From the IMG/VR virus record IMGVR_UViG_3300043419_000226, positions 1-24,498 of that record: a stretch of 24,498 nt of DNA. One strand, given 5' to 3'. This document shows, one piece after another, positions 5,008-12,800 of the stretch; the stretch's first letter is position 1, and each line of letters starts with the position of its first letter. This DNA comes from a virus. The notes beneath the pieces are model-generated. The model was not told the DNA's origin, made no database searches, and was given only the letters and a program-made list of their open reading frames with translations. The position numbers and the translations under genes were made by a program.

Positions 5008-5244
5008 TTAGTTCACATACCCCTCATGATCATCTTCATCGAATGTGGGAAGAGCGGCAGCAAGCTTGTCGAGCGATGTTTCACCCTTGCCGATCACTGC
5101 TTCGATACCGTTGTTCTGTAAGAACTTGATGGCTGCACTGATTTCAGCCGGGGTTGCTTCCCCAGACTTAACCTTTTCCAAGAGCTTGCTAGCAACAGCT
5201 TCATGCAGTTCACCAAGAAGCTCTTCTGTAGCTCTCTTAGGCAT
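5008..5244 (-). CDS. terS: Terminase small subunit (T7 gp18-like DNA maturase A)
   Basis: A 78-residue protein starting MPKRATEELLGELHEAVASK, helical, with the segment SGEATPAEISAAIKFLQNNG (27-46) typical of small podovirus terminase subunits, and a very acidic C-terminus (DEDDHE). It recognises the concatemer and recruits the large subunit. Length is near T7 gp18 (89 aa). The start codon overlaps the end of the holin-like gene by 8 nt, and the stop is immediately followed by the large-subunit TTG, so the three are translationally linked. The ribosome site is weak, which fits coupling to the upstream frame. Confidence 0.9.
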   Translation of the reverse strand: MPKRATEELLGELHEAVASKLLEKVKSGEATPAEISAAIKFLQNNGIEAVIGKGETSLDKLAAALPTFDEDDHEGYVN

Positions 5245-5443
5245 GTTTCATAACCCAGTTAATTGCGTGTGTGATGCCTGCGCCTAGGAAGGCAGCGACA
5301 ACCATAAGCACCCGCCAACCGCCCTTAAGCTCTGACCAGTGCTGTTTCATTTCCTTCATGTCACCACGCAATTCTTCGATCATTGCTGACTGGTGCGACA
5401 TGGTTGCCTTGAGGAAACCAATGTCTTGTTCGTAGTCGCTCAT
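5237..5443 (-). CDS. Holin-like small membrane protein
   Basis: The 68-aa product from ATG 5443 (MSDYEQDIGFLKATMSHQSA) has a heptad-like, charged N-terminal helix (about 5-42) and one C-terminal membrane segment (about 43-62, WRVLMVVAAFLGAGITHAI). This layout matches XhlA-type phage lysis proteins. Start choice: ATG 5443 overlaps the outer-spanin stop as ATGA, with GGAGG 10 nt upstream; an in-frame ATG at 5449 has a shorter spacing and cannot be excluded. It follows the endolysin and spanin genes and precedes the terminase, the region where T7 keeps its gp17.5 holin. No second holin candidate is visible, so this is the most likely holin, by inference. Confidence 0.7.
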   Translation of the reverse strand: MSDYEQDIGFLKATMSHQSAMIEELRGDMKEMKQHWSELKGGWRVLMVVAAFLGAGITHAINWVMKHA

Positions 5444-5640
5444 TTGCATACCGCCTCCCACGCAGCGTTATGAGATTTCACTTCTCGGATAGTTTGATCA
5501 GTATCACTCTTTGACCACGTGATAGGCTTGAAGGATTGACAGGATGCTTTAATCCCGCCTGTACCCGTCGTTGTCGCGCAACCTGTTAGTAGGAGTGACA
5601 GCGACACCAATACGGGCGCGATCAGCTTTCTCAACGGCAT
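5440..5640 (-). CDS. Outer-membrane spanin lipoprotein (Rz1-like)
   Basis: From ATG 5640 (MPLRKLIAPVLVSLSLLLTG then C) the protein has a basic n-region, a hydrophobic stretch and a lipobox LLTGC with Cys21 as the lipidation site, then a short mature domain ending EVKSHNAAWEAVCK. This is the o-spanin design: the lipoprotein goes to the outer membrane and joins the inner spanin to fuse membranes at lysis. GGGAGG lies 7 nt upstream of the start. About 60% of the gene lies inside the inner-spanin gene in another frame, the usual Rz/Rz1 nesting. A longer frame from 5724 is not supported by a ribosome site. Confidence 0.85.
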   Translation of the reverse strand: MPLRKLIAPVLVSLSLLLTGCATTTGTGGIKASCQSFKPITWSKSDTDQTIREVKSHNAAWEAVCK

Positions 5641-5782
5641 CCTGCGCCTCCCTGTTCTGTTTGTTGACATATGAGTCCACCCCAGACGTTGAACCTTTGC
5701 GGTACACGGCTGCGAGGACAGCAAACACCACAGCCGCTATGGCTGCGATGCGGTAGAACGGAGTGAGGATGATGTTAAGCAT
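5549..5782 (-). CDS. Inner-membrane spanin (Rz-like)
   Basis: 77 residues from ATG 5782, which overlaps the endolysin stop as TGATG; GAGGG is placed well upstream. An N-terminal membrane anchor (about 3-26, IILTPFYRIAAIAAVVFAVL) is followed by a charged, periplasmic, coiled-coil-like region (NKQNREAQDAVEKADRARIG) and the tail RLRDNDGYRRD seen in many short phage i-spanins. The outer-spanin gene begins within it. With the endolysin and holin-like genes it forms the lysis cassette. It is shorter than lambda Rz (153 aa), but such short forms are common in podoviruses. Confidence 0.8.
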   Translation of the reverse strand: MLNIILTPFYRIAAIAAVVFAVLAAVYRKGSTSGVDSYVNKQNREAQDAVEKADRARIGVAVTPTNRLRDNDGYRRD

Positions 5783-6489
5783 CACACACCCTCGTTCTTT
5801 GATTTCTTGATACGTTCCATGACGATCCAGATGACACCAATGACCACTACAGCGGCTAGGCCATAGGCAAACACCTCTGGGCCGATGTTGTCCTTGATGG
5901 ATTTCATGTTGTCTGACACCTGTGCAACGGTAGAGGTAACACCTGCTACACCGACTGCACCTGCGGCGAGGTTGGTTGTCGAGGCCATTGCAGACTTGCC
6001 AGTCGAGGGCTGAACATTAGTGTCTGGTTCGACACTGTCGTCAGCATCATTCGATGCAAACATTTCGCCTTCTTCGGCACGACGACGGACAAGACCCTTG
6101 AGGACCTTGCCCCCACCCTTGTTCCACAGTGCCAACTTGGCAGGGACAAGGTCAAACTGTTTAGCGTTGATAGACTTGAGGACAGACGACTTTGCGAAAT
6201 TAGTTTCACCCACGTTGTACACGAATGACACAATGGCAGAGTACTGGTTGTCGGTGAGTGACACCTTGACCAGCCTCTTTACCACTGCTTCGAACTTGGC
6301 CAGATCAGAGCGGAGAATCCGTTCAGCCTCGGCTTCATCGATGGTCATATCGGGTTTAACAAAGGGACTACCCGCAGCGGAGGTGTGACCGTAACCGATG
6401 GTCCACACTCCACTGGGGCATTTGTACGCTTTAAGTCGCAAACCCTCATGAGCCTTGATCATGTCAAGGCCTTCACGGGTGATTTGCAT
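5782..6489 (-). CDS. Endolysin, GH24 lysozyme (muramidase) with C-terminal membrane segment
   Basis: Start ATG 6489 (MQITREGLDMIKAHEGLRLK), six bases after the stop of the upstream gene. The catalytic triad pattern E-8-C-5-T is visible as E15, C24 and T30 in the segment EGLRLKAYKCPSGVWTIGYG, as in P22-type phage lysozymes. It hydrolyses the peptidoglycan glycan backbone. GH24 covers about 1-145; a Ser/Thr/Ala-rich linker follows (about 148-195), then a C-terminal hydrophobic helix (about 207-224, VFAYGLAAVVVIGVIWIVM) and a basic tail (ERIKKSKNEG). Most GH24 endolysins are 140-180 aa, so the tail-anchored extension (235 aa) is unusual. T7 uses an amidase (gp3.5) instead. Confidence 0.9.
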   Translation of the reverse strand: MQITREGLDMIKAHEGLRLKAYKCPSGVWTIGYGHTSAAGSPFVKPDMTIDEAEAERILRSDLAKFEAVVKRLVKVSLTDNQYSAIVSFVYNVGETNFAKSSVLKSINAKQFDLVPAKLALWNKGGGKVLKGLVRRRAEEGEMFASNDADDSVEPDTNVQPSTGKSAMASTTNLAAGAVGVAGVTSTVAQVSDNMKSIKDNIGPEVFAYGLAAVVVIGVIWIVMERIKKSKNEGV

Positions 6490-6494
6490 GTCTC

Positions 6495-6857
6495 TTACTC
6501 TTTGGGATTGTCTGCTTTGACCTTGGCTACATAGGCCTGCCAAGCTTCGAGACCGTTCTCAGTGATGAACTCAATCTGAGCAGCGGTGCTACCGTAGGCA
6601 TCAACTCGACGCTGGAACCAGTCCATCGTAGCGTCAGGAATGTCCAGAATCTGAATAGCCTCAACAGGAGGTGCAGCACGGGTGTAGCCAACCGTGATGA
6701 AATCAGGGATCGTGTGGTTCTTGGGAGCGAAGGCCATAATGGCAAAATCGACTTCCGCAGGCGTGAACGTCGCATCAAGACCAACATTAGCCCACGAACC
6801 ATCTTCAAACTTGACCGTTACAACACCTTCATTGATTTCGGTTATTTCGTATTTCAT
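6495..6857 (-). CDS. Protein of unknown function downstream of the fibre genes (120 aa)
   Basis: The start ATG 6857 (MKYEITEINEGVVTVKFEDG) overlaps the stop of the 46-aa Cys-rich gene (TAATG) and has AAGGA 8 nt upstream; the ATG two codons earlier is too close to that site. The N-terminal half is beta-rich (VTVKFEDGSWANVGL), followed by a helical segment with AIMAFAPKN and PDFITVG, and the C-terminal half is helical (DWFQRRVDAYGSTAAQIEFI). Similar small proteins beside tail-fibre genes are sometimes fibre chaperones, but I do not firmly recognise a family. Position between the adhesin-like gene and the endolysin supports a late, structural or assembly role. Confidence 0.7.
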   Translation of the reverse strand: MKYEITEINEGVVTVKFEDGSWANVGLDATFTPAEVDFAIMAFAPKNHTIPDFITVGYTRAAPPVEAIQILDIPDATMDWFQRRVDAYGSTAAQIEFITENGLEAWQAYVAKVKADNPKE

Positions 6858-6997
6858 TACCATTTTCCTTCCGGGCAATGCTCTCCGGGGATGATCACTT
6901 TTGCGGGCATAAAGCATCCGCAGGATTTACAGGTCCTCATCATTTGTCGAAAAAGAGGACACCCGAGACACACTGCATACTTTTCTTTAGCGGTCAC
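6857..6997 (-). CDS. 46-aa Cys-rich zinc-ribbon-like phage protein
   Basis: A short frame starting GTG at 6997, overlapping the stop of the glycine-rich protein gene (TAGTG), and ending at TAA 6859-6857, which overlaps the next ATG (TAATG). The product, with cysteines at 10, 13, 23, 26, 28 and 41, has the layout CLGCP...CKSCGCFM...KV...CPEGKW. From memory this 'CxxCP...CxxCGC...CPxGKW' pattern is shared by small uncharacterised proteins in many phages, often near tail genes; two CxxC pairs would suit one zinc site. The exact head-to-tail coupling on both sides is strong evidence that it is translated. Confidence 0.75.
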   Translation of the reverse strand: MTAKEKYAVCLGCPLFRQMMRTCKSCGCFMPAKVIIPGEHCPEGKW

Positions 6998-8046
6998 TAA
7001 AACGCTCCGTTGATTGTACCGTTGTTCTGTACCGTGACAGAGCCTGCGGTCATAAGAATTGCGCGTCCTGCGGCACCACCAGCATTACCAGCAGCCCCAG
7101 CAACACCAGCCTGACCGTTTGAGAAGTTACCGTTAGCCCCGGTACCACCTGTCAAGCCTGCCGAACCGCTAGCGCCAGCAGTTGCCCATGCGCTACCTGA
7201 GCCACCAGCACCAGCGTTACCGCCTGTGCCACCCGCCCCTGCGTTAGTTCCACCAGCACTACCAGCCGATCCGAAGCTTCCGCCCGAGCCTGCCGTAGCC
7301 GCTTGGTTATAACCTTGGCCGACACCACCGTTACCGCCAGTTGAACCGCCAGCACCGCCAGCACCACCTGAGAAGTAGTTGTACACAGCAGAGCAAGTAC
7401 GTGTCCGACAGCCTTCGGAAACGGGACCACAAGAAGCGGTGCTACAGGTCTTAGTTGATCCTGTCGGGCAGTTTGCACCCCCGGCACATGGACACTGACA
7501 CGTGGAGCTACCAGCAAAGATCGTTACGCGACCTGTCCCGCCTTGACCACCAGCACCACCAGTACCGCCAGAACCACCACCACCTCCGCCACCACGTACA
7601 GCACCCGTTGCGGTGTTGATCAGGGTGAAGGTTTGAGACGAGGTAATAGCGTGTCCACCAGCACCACCATTGGCAGCACCACCTAGACCCTGAATTTCAC
7701 CAGAGTTCTGGACGATGAGAGTCCCGGCCATGCCTGTCGGGATGCTCAGGGGGCCAAGGATAACCCCATACGGGATGACAAGACGCTTAGGGACGTTCAC
7801 GCCCCAGTTAGAACCGAACACAGTAGCGAGATTGAGGTTCGCAGCACTTACTGCCGAAATAGCGATCTCATTTACCGCACCGTAGAACTTCTGTAGACCG
7901 ATAGCGCCTGACGTAGGAACATTGCTGTTTACATCAGGGACCTTGCCACCGTTTCTATAAAACTCGCTCATGGAGTGTGGAGCGGTATCATTGAATTCGG
8001 CAGCAAGGTCTGTAAGGCTGATCGGACCAGTTTGTTGAATGGCCAT
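6997..8046 (-). CDS. Glycine-rich tail adhesin-like protein with an 8-cysteine insert
   Basis: 349 aa from ATG 8046, 13 bp after the tail-fibre stop. The N-terminal part (1-60: ISLTDLAAEFN...SMSEFYRNGGKVP...PTSGAIGLQKFYGA) has the short repeated 'SL.dfYrgGg.VP' motif of phage tail-tip proteins. Residues 70-120 are a beta-rich domain. Residues 120-330 are very rich in Gly, Ala, Ser and Thr, with GGGGGGG at 152-158, interrupted by a Cys-rich block (183-218) with eight cysteines in 36 residues. The last 25 residues are again beta-like (VTVQNNGTINGAF). Polyglycine-helix packing occurs in T-even gp38-type adhesins; a receptor-binding role here is inference from composition and place. Confidence 0.75.
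   Translation of the reverse strand: MAIQQTGPISLTDLAAEFNDTAPHSMSEFYRNGGKVPDVNSNVPTSGAIGLQKFYGAVNEIAISAVSAANLNLATVFGSNWGVNVPKRLVIPYGVILGPLSIPTGMAGTLIVQNSGEIQGLGGAANGGAGGHAITSSQTFTLINTATGAVRGGGGGGGSGGTGGAGGQGGTGRVTIFAGSSTCQCPCAGGANCPTGSTKTCSTASCGPVSEGCRTRTCSAVYNYFSGGAGGAGGSTGGNGGVGQGYNQAATAGSGGSFGSAGSAGGTNAGAGGTGGNAGAGGSGSAWATAGASGSAGLTGGTGANGNFSNGQAGVAGAAGNAGGAAGRAILMTAGSVTVQNNGTINGAF
7393..7500 (-). other. 8-cysteine segment within the glycine-rich protein
   Basis: Encodes residues 183-218 with cysteines at 183, 185, 187, 193, 201, 206, 213 and 218, between two Gly-rich blocks. Even number and close spacing suggest disulphides or a metal site. Cysteine is otherwise absent from this protein, so the segment looks like an inserted module. 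Confidence 0.7.
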
Positions 8047-8059
8047 TATCAGCCTCCGA

Positions 8060-9805
8060 TTATTTCTGTAGTTCGTAAATCTGACGCTGTAGGTCCTTCA
8101 CAGCTTCAACGAGAAGACCCACAAGGTTACCGTAGGCCACAGCGTAGTGTTCTTCCTCAGAACCAACGACAGCCTCAGGCATCACAGCAAGTACTTCCTG
8201 CGCGATAAGACCCGTCTGCCGCTCACCCGTGTCAATACGAGTGTAGGTGTAGCCATTGAGGCTCATGACCTTAGCGACAGCACCAGAGATCAGTTCAATG
8301 TCCGTCTTCACACGCTTGTCCGAGTAGGCGGTGACGTTACCAGTTGAGTAGATGTCACCAGAAACATGCAGTGGGTACGCAGGCACAGTCACACCAACGC
8401 CAACACGGTTATTCGCCCCGTCAACGACAAGTGCGTCCGTGTCAAACGTGGCGCTACCCGTGAAGACTGGGTTAGCCTTTACAGCCTTCTCAGTGTCCAG
8501 TTCTGCAAGAGCATTCTGAACATCCGTAGATGCGATACCACCTGTAGGAGTGAAGCTGATACCAGCCGCATTCGAGACACCCTGAGCCAAGATGGCCCAG
8601 TAGGCGTTGCTCAGGGTTGGGAGGGTCGGAGGGGCATTACCCGAGGTCGAAGCAGTGCAAATCCAAGCAGATGTACCCTGATAGACGACATCGTCCACAA
8701 TGTACGTCGTGACGCCACTATAAGCACCACGCCACTGCATCCCTTTGGCACCGTTTGACCCTGCCGGACCTTGAATACCCTGCGGACCCTGAATGCCCTG
8801 AGGACCAGTTGCACCTACAGGACCAGCGGGACCAGTAGGACCCACATTACCGATGGGACCCTGAATACCCTGAGGACCAGCAGGACCAGCAACACCCTGC
8901 GGACCCTGAGGACCCTGAGGACCTACACCGAAGGTAATACCGTTAGACCAGTCGCCCGATGTAGCCGAGAGCTTGAAGTAAATCTGCTCAAGATCGGTAG
9001 CAAGATAGGCAAACCCAGTCGCAGCACTGTTATAGGCAGAACGGTTGGCGTACAGGCCGACAGCGTCAGGCGCAAAGTCTGCCCCGGAATTACCCTGTGG
9101 TCCCTGTACACCTTGAGCGCCAACCGGGCCTTGCGGACCTTGAGGGCCGACAGGACCACCCGGTCCCACAGCACCAACGGCACCAGCGGGGCCAGCAGGA
9201 CCCTGAGGGCCAGCGACACCCTGTAGACCCTGCGGCCCAGCAGTACCCACAGGCCCCTGAGGACCCTGAGGACCAGCAGGACCCTGAGAACCAGCAGGCC
9301 CAACAGGACCAGCGGGACCTACAGGCCCAGCAGGCCCAACGGGACCAGTCGGACCCGGAACGCTGATCTGAGCTTCAACAAAAGCCCGAGTAGCTGCATC
9401 CTGAGGTTCGATAGGGTCAACTACCTGACGAATGCGCTTACCCTGTGCCAGCCAGTTCTGGGCCGGGTCACGCAGCATCTTGTCATTGGCAATGTCGTTA
9501 GCTTCCTGCAACGCAGCAAGCATCTGACCAAACGACTTGTTCAGTTGGGACCCCGTAACCGGGACCCCGTTCTGATAGGTAACTTCCGCCGAGGCAATAT
9601 CCGTCGCACGGGCGATAATCAGGGCATCACCAACGGCCAAAGGAGTACTGAGACGGATGGTGTTGCTATTGAGGAAGGTGAAGGAAACGGCACCGTTCTG
9701 CCTCGTCACAACAACTTCCGACTGGTCGGTGTATGTGAACGGGATGGCAAAGTTCTGGGTGGTACCGTCACCGTTGTAATTGGCGAAGGTATTGTAAAAA
9801 GCCAT
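8060..9805 (-). CDS. Tail fibre protein: T7 gp17-type N-terminus, collagen-like shafts, S74-type chaperone
   Basis: 581 aa. Residues 1-140 match the T7 gp17 virion-attachment domain ([20 protein letters not shown] at 7-26, [20 protein letters not shown] at 86-105). Then come collagen-like Gly-X-Y repeats (150-241), a small globular insert (242-293), a second collagen-like block (294-354), a domain resembling a carbohydrate-binding module (about 355-409: [18 protein letters not shown] and a later AYWAILAQG), a linker ([15 protein letters not shown]), and a C-terminal S74/intramolecular-chaperone domain (about 493-581: [31 protein letters not shown]). S74 domains trimerise the fibre and cut themselves off; Ser495 and Lys500 fit the reported Ser...Lys spacing. 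It binds the host surface. It follows the gp16-like gene, as in T7. Confidence 0.92.
   Translation of the reverse strand: MAFYNTFANYNGDGTTQNFAIPFTYTDQSEVVVTRQNGAVSFTFLNSNTIRLSTPLAVGDALIIARATDIASAEVTYQNGVPVTGSQLNKSFGQMLAALQEANDIANDKMLRDPAQNWLAQGKRIRQVVDPIEPQDAATRAFVEAQISVPGPTGPVGPAGPVGPAGPVGPAGSQGPAGPQGPQGPVGTAGPQGLQGVAGPQGPAGPAGAVGAVGPGGPVGPQGPQGPVGAQGVQGPQGNSGADFAPDAVGLYANRSAYNSAATGFAYLATDLEQIYFKLSATSGDWSNGITFGVGPQGPQGPQGVAGPAGPQGIQGPIGNVGPTGPAGPVGATGPQGIQGPQGIQGPAGSNGAKGMQWRGAYSGVTTYIVDDVVYQGTSAWICTASTSGNAPPTLPTLSNAYWAILAQGVSNAAGISFTPTGGIASTDVQNALAELDTEKAVKANPVFTGSATFDTDALVVDGANNRVGVGVTVPAYPLHVSGDIYSTGNVTAYSDKRVKTDIELISGAVAKVMSLNGYTYTRIDTGERQTGLIAQEVLAVMPEAVVGSEEEHYAVAYGNLVGLLVEAVKDLQRQIYELQK
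8744..8926 (-). repeat. Collagen-like Gly-X-Y coding repeat, block 2
   Basis: Nine-base-type repeats coding mainly GPQ, GPA and GIQ triplets (residues 294-354 of the tail fibre). On the plus strand this appears as repeated GGACCCTG or GGACCAG words. Such tracts are prone to expansion and contraction by slippage or recombination. Confidence 0.85.
9083..9358 (-). repeat. Collagen-like Gly-X-Y coding repeat, block 1
   Basis: Codes residues 150-241 of the tail fibre as an almost unbroken Gly-X-Y series ([12 protein letters not shown]). One break of register occurs near the end at NSGADF. It probably forms a triple-helical shaft in the fibre trimer. Confidence 0.88.
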
Positions 9806-9818
9806 TTATGAAATGTCC

Positions 9819-12800
9819 TTAGCGGTATGGATTAGAAGGCGTATCCCAACGCCCAGCTTCGGCATCGGCCTCTTTCAGCCTGTTCTGAATGAACTCTTCT
9901 TGAAGGTTCAACTCTTCGCCCATAACCTGAGCAAAGGCAGCACTGCGGAGCTTGTTGATGATCTGCCGAGTAGCAATAAGGCGAGACCCGTCTGTAGCGG
10001 CTGTACCGATTGTACCTGCTCCATCCCCTTCAAACAGGGGATACAAGGCACCAGTAGGGTCAAGCTCACGATAACGGCGTACAACACGGTCGTAGACGGT
10101 CTCTCGACCATCAGTGGTCATACGCTTACGCATGTCGAAGTCGAACCCCGGCATCTTGTAAGGGAACACGAAGCTAGTGTCGGCAGAGATTTGAAGATCA
10201 GCCAGACCATTGAGGACCACCTGTTCTTTCTCGCTCATCCCTTTCTCACGCATGGATTCGGTAGTGGGCAGAGGCCCAAAGAACCCAGAGTACTGGTTGT
10301 TGATAGTACGAGGACGCCCAAGAGCGTCATACATGGTTGGAACCAAGTTGTTACCCGGATTGAGCCGAGCCATGAAGTACTGTTCAATGGTTGCGGGATC
10401 ACGCATAACCGAGGATTGACCCGTGAGACCCTCAAGAACCGTCTGTCCACCAGAGACAACGGCAGGTACAGCAAGCTGAACCTTCTTACCGACAAGCTTC
10501 TCAAGTTCACGTAGAGCGGTCGTATCGCTTTCCTGCGTCACCGCATCCCAAGCATCAAGCAACTGGTCGAAACCAGTGGTCAACGAGGCATCACGGATAG
10601 CCTGCACCACGGAGAGCATCCCTGCTTTACCGTACTGAATGGTTTCAAGGATTTGGTTGTCCACCTTCTCCCCTTGAGACTTGCGATACTCAAGCTCACT
10701 GATGCGGTCCATCATGTTGACCATGATCTTGATCGGTGTAGCGAAGGGGTCCATGTTGCGGTAGGACCATGTCGAACCATCGGCAAAGCGAATGGTGTAC
10801 GGTTCCCAATCCTTGCCATCTTCAAGCGCACGGCGCTGACGATAGTCCGAGGGACCAGCACCAGTGATGTTGCCAGAGGCATACATACCCAGCACCCATG
10901 CAGCGATACCGTAGGACAGCAGGGCTTCACCCTGTGCGCGTAGCTGCTTAGGAACACCGTTCTTACCCGTGAGGTCTGGGAGGAACGTAGGATCAACGAT
11001 CTGGATACCGGGAGTTAGCCGGATACCCTCTTGGAACACTCGCACCGGGGTGCGGAAGAACAACTGACCAGCAAGACGCATGAGCGGGTTCTTGTTGACG
11101 AAACGCTCGTATCCTTTAGCAAGCTTGGAGGGAGCATTGTCACCAGAGAACTCACGCTTGAAGAGAAGGTCATCGGTGAAATCAACACCTGCTTCGTTCA
11201 CAGCCTTACGGAATAGATCTTCGTTCTTGTCCAGTTCAGCCTTAATCCAGAAATCAAGCTTGTCACCCTTGAGACCACGCTCCATACCCCGCATACGCAG
11301 TGTATCGATCACCTTGGCCTTGTCGGGAGAAATCTCGTAAGCTTGTTTGACAGCCTTATCGACAGCCTCTTTCACGAATCTATCAAGTGCTTTACCCTTG
11401 AGACCCTTGCGAATACCCTGTTCAGCAGCGTTATGAGCGGCATCACCTGCGACGTACCCATTGTAGTTGATACGGGCAAAGAACTCGTCAGTCGCAGTCA
11501 AGGCACGGGGGAAGAACCTGAGGATACGCCCCTTGAGACCCTTGATTGCAGGGCCACCTTCAAGGAACTTGCTCATGTCACCATCAAGCAGGCCTTGTTC
11601 GTACTTGAACGCAGCCCTTGCAGCCTTGAGAGCAAAGCGCATGTTAGCACCCATTGCAGCATAGGTATGAGCAGCTTCGGCACGGGCAGCTTTACCTGCA
11701 CCACGAAGAACCATCTTGTAAGCAGGCTGATACGCAGTCTTGACCAAGGCGGGAACAAGGTTCACCGAGAGTGTACCAATGTCAAACACGGTCGAGATAA
11801 CGTACTCGTTGATCTTGCTGATCAAGTTGTTATTGAGCCACTCGTAGGCTCTACCTGCTTTGGTGGTTCGAGCATCCTTCTTGATCTTTTCAGACAGAAG
11901 GGCATCCCGTTCCTTCATCAGCTTGGTAGTCGTAGCGATGTCACCAGCGTTAGCAGCCGCATCGATCTTCTTGGTGAGTTCCACCACTTCACGATCACGC
12001 AGCAACTCAGTAATACGCTTTTCGATCCTTGCGACAAACTCCAACTCTGCATCCAGCTTCTCGTCAGGAGTGGCCGTTGCAGGGTCGATCTTCTTGTCTC
12101 TCAGGAGCTTCTCAACAGACAGGCCCCGGTTCTCGTTGACCATGACCCCACCAACACGGGTACCAAGATCGGTACCAGACTTGCTGGACAGCTTTGCGTC
12201 CATTTCAGCAAGCGTGTCTTGCAGGCCTTCGATCTTCTTCAACTGTTCGTTAGCCTGTGCAACCTCGTCAGCCGAGGATGTAGGGGCGTTCTTCACCTTC
12301 AACAGTTCTGCACGTACAGTCGCCACGTTCTGAGCAGCCTGCTGAGACGCAGTCTTGATAGCCGTAGCCTGATCGGGAGACAGCGGAGCCTTGGTGAACA
12401 GATCGACAGCATCTTGTGCGCTGCGGATACCAAGACCACGCAGAGCGGTAGACACATCTTCAACCTGCTTGAACAGGTCTGCACGGGTACGGGGAACAGC
12501 ACCAGCTTCCATATCGGGAGCGGCGCTCTTCAACGCAGCTACAACATCTTCAACTTGGGTTGCACCGGGTTCGACTGGTGTAGGCGTTGCACCAGCACGT
12601 TCTGCTGCGGCAGCATCCACTCTAGGCTGGATCGAAGGTGAGGGCTTTGTTTCCCGTCTCGCAGCAATCCGACCAATGGTCAGCGTGTCGTCAGTAGAGT
12701 CCTTTGCTTGGCTCTTGATGGTGTCACGCACCTCTTTACCGAACTGATCAATTTCAGCATCGGTATAGCCAACGGACTTGAGCCAGTTGCGGTAGTCACC

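Noticed and set aside
8744-9358. CRISPR-like periodic repeats
   Set aside because: The periodicity is of 9 to 18 bases and encodes Gly-X-Y triplets in frame. There are no unique spacers of 30 or so bases.
8771-9366. Plus-strand Thr/Arg/Leu-rich frames over the tail-fibre gene
   Set aside because: These are the reverse reading of the collagen-like Gly-X-Y repeat and carry no independent signal.
11343-12641. Plus-strand 432-codon open frame
   Set aside because: Fully antisense to the gp16-like gene; composition is a mirror of that gene's codon bias. No ribosome site or recognisable domain.
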